Positions 6,131-7,764 of a DNA stretch of 7,764 bases are shown piece after piece; the stretch's first letter is position 1; each line of letters begins with the position of its first letter. Source of the DNA: Candidatus Altimarinota bacterium (lineage in GTDB: Bacteria > Patescibacteriota > Gracilibacteria > Absconditabacterales > Absconditicoccaceae). Both the position numbers and the translations under genes were made by a program. The notes beneath the pieces are model-generated. The model did not search any database, had not been told where the DNA came from, and saw only the letters and a list, made by a program, of their open reading frames with translations. The stretch covers positions 1-7,764 of the forward strand of contig WFMP01000052.1 in the NCBI GenBank assembly GCA_015489035.1. Direction: 5' to 3'.

Positions 6131-7764
6131 CCAGAAAAAATGGATAATAGAATATATGAACAGGAGCAAACTACTGAAAAACAAGAAAAACTTAAAAAAT
6201 ATAATTTAAAAGAAACAGAAAAACAAACTTGAGAAGAATTATCAAGCAAAATAACACAAATTGACAATAAATTATCTAAACTAGCTTGAAATCAAGATGG
6301 AAAGGATTTTTTTATAAAAAATATGAATGATTATGTTCAATCTAAATTTTGAGTTAAATTTGAAAAAGCTTCTGTATGATGAAAAAAAGAATTAGTTTTG
6401 GTTATACCTAAAGATAAACAAGCAAGTCCAGATCCTATTAAATGACTGGAAAAATTAGCTAAAAATTTAACTATTAGTGATAAAGAAATTTTTATTGATG
6501 AAGATTGAGATAAAAAATTAAATGAAAATGAAATGTGAATAAAAATAGATACAGGTTGAGAGCTTGAGACAAATGCTATTTATGTAGATAAAAATGAATT
6601 AAGAAACCATAATGTTAATTTTTGAAAAATTAAAGAATGACAATGAAAAATACTTGATAGTAAATATACTCATGGATGAAAAATTATTTTTGAAAATTGA
6701 AAATCTTATTATGAAGTGGGTGGGACAACTGATAAAAATTGACATTATGATTATCTTTCTGCTGTAAGTAAACTTTTTACTGCTATTTCAACTGAATATT
6801 TATGATGAATGGATCTAAAAACTATAAATGAAAAAATTAAAAATTTATGCTATAACAAAAAAACCTGAGAATTTAAAGTGTTTAATAACTGAAAACCAGA
6901 TAACTGATATGAAAAAATCTGAGATACAAATTCTCCAAAATGGAAACAAATAGTTCAGCCACATTCAAAAATAGATTTAAGTTCATTATCGAAGGCACTT
7001 GCAGTTTGAAAAGTAAGCAAACAACCTGTAAAAATTGAAAAAAAAGAATTAAAAAACAATATTGATTGGTGAAGATTTTATGAATCTGCAGATGGAGAAA
7101 CTCGGGATATCCCAGATAAATGGAATATAAATTACGAATGATATTCTCAAAGCTTTAAGTGATTAAGTTGAAGTCAAATTTCAATATGTGCAAAAAATGA
7201 TTATGATTTTTGAAACAAGGATAAATGAAAACTTTGAAAAAATACTTTTTCAGGTAAAATAAAAGTAAATTTATGAACAGATAAAGATTGAAAAGTAAAA
7301 GAATGATTTTTAGTAATTTGAGAAACCTCTGATAAAGATATCTTAAACAATATCAAATGAAAAAATAATATAAAAGATTTAAGATCAACTTTTAAAGGTT
7401 CTAATACTGAAGCTTGGTTTACAGTTGTTGAAAAATGACATACTACTATGACAGAAGTATGAGATCCAAAAGTTCAAACCATCACAGAAACTTCTGATAC
7501 TGTAGAAAAATGACAAGACAAAAATCATCCAATAGTATTAAGCTGAACTAAATATGAATTTAGTGGTGAGATTAAAGGTGATATAACATTTAGTTTAGAA
7601 AAAGGAAAAGATAGCAAAAAAAATAATAATAAATTTAGTATAGATACTAAAAAGAGTAATCTAAAAAGCATTCAATCTAAAAAAAAATTTGAAGAAGCTT
7701 TTTGATGAGATAAAGCTTATTTATTGGTTGAAAATCATTTAGTAGATAACTTATACTTGTGAGC
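6128..7764 (+). CDS. Large protein of unknown function with internal repeat and EF-hand-like loop (3' partial)
   Basis: Open for 545 codons to the right edge with no TAA or TAG when UGA is Gly (about 41 UGA against 11 GGN). Not recognised. Residues 1-35 are charged and probably helical, with no signal peptide. Residues 124-135 read DEDGDKKLNENE, an EF-hand-type calcium loop (D1, D3, D5, L8, E12). Its position-4 Gly is a UGA codon. The middle is Gly/Asn/Lys-rich with beta-hairpin-like segments. Residues 374-438 and 478-537 look like two divergent copies of one unit: each starts FSG[KE]IK and ends with an A[WY]..VE..H pattern. A DKDGK turn lies at 385-389. It follows the 91-residue ORF by 19 bases, with a shared start-proximal repeat. 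No enzyme motif is seen; a structural or binding role is a guess. The C-terminus is outside the window. Confidence 0.8.

Noticed and set aside
5799..6267. Two minus-strand Phe/Ser/Ile-rich ORFs (5799-6023 and 6073-6267)
   Set aside because: They are antisense to the 91-residue and 6128 genes. The similar C-terminal residues (the repeated FILNI-type endings) come from the 31-nt repeat read backwards, not from real homology.
1..7764. CRISPR array, insertion sequence or phage attachment site
   Set aside because: There are no regularly spaced repeats, transposase or integrase frames, or terminal inverted repeats. The A/T-rich short repeats seen are explained by composition, apart from those listed.

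Overview
The window comes from a very AT-rich bacterium that reads UGA as glycine (translation table 25). This points to Candidatus Absconditabacteria (SR1) or Gracilibacteria (BD1-5) in the Patescibacteria/CPR group. Under the standard code most genes here shatter. With UGA as Gly, six full or partial frames open cleanly, using about 110 in-frame UGA codons. Several of these sit at glycines conserved in known families (NusB, YgjP-like peptidase, MTA/SAH nucleosidase, PF09826 beta-propeller). Tryptophan stays on UGG, and the tRNA-Trp in the window has a CCA anticodon.

Minus strand, 1206 down to 1: an information-processing cluster, tRNA-Lys(CUU), tRNA-Trp(CCA), rpmF (ribosomal protein L32), nusB (antitermination factor), then the first ten codons of another gene running off the left edge. 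One likely promoter lies before tRNA-Lys. A 10-bp inverted repeat lies between tRNA-Trp and rpmF.

Plus strand, 1427-4033: a large exported protein of the PF09826 beta-propeller family, with a signal peptide, a Lys/Glu-rich helical insertion and an eight-cysteine tail. It is followed at 4035-4421 by a compact transcription unit for an unrecognised 83-residue protein. That unit has its own promoter, a 5' hairpin, a perfect Shine-Dalgarno and a strong intrinsic terminator. It has no UGA codons and higher GC than its neighbours, and is the odd one out of the window.

Region 4420-5736: a YgjP/SprT-like zinc metallopeptidase (minus strand) diverges from a 5'-methylthioadenosine/S-adenosylhomocysteine nucleosidase (plus strand).

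Region 5771-7764: a consensus promoter drives a two-gene unit. The first gene encodes a 91-residue acidic helical protein. The second encodes a large protein of unknown function (at least 545 residues, running off the right edge) that contains an EF-hand-like loop and an internal duplication. A 31-nt sequence, identical at 30 of 31 positions, ends at the start codon of each. No gap between genes exceeds 220 bases. I see no insertion sequence, CRISPR array or recombination site.
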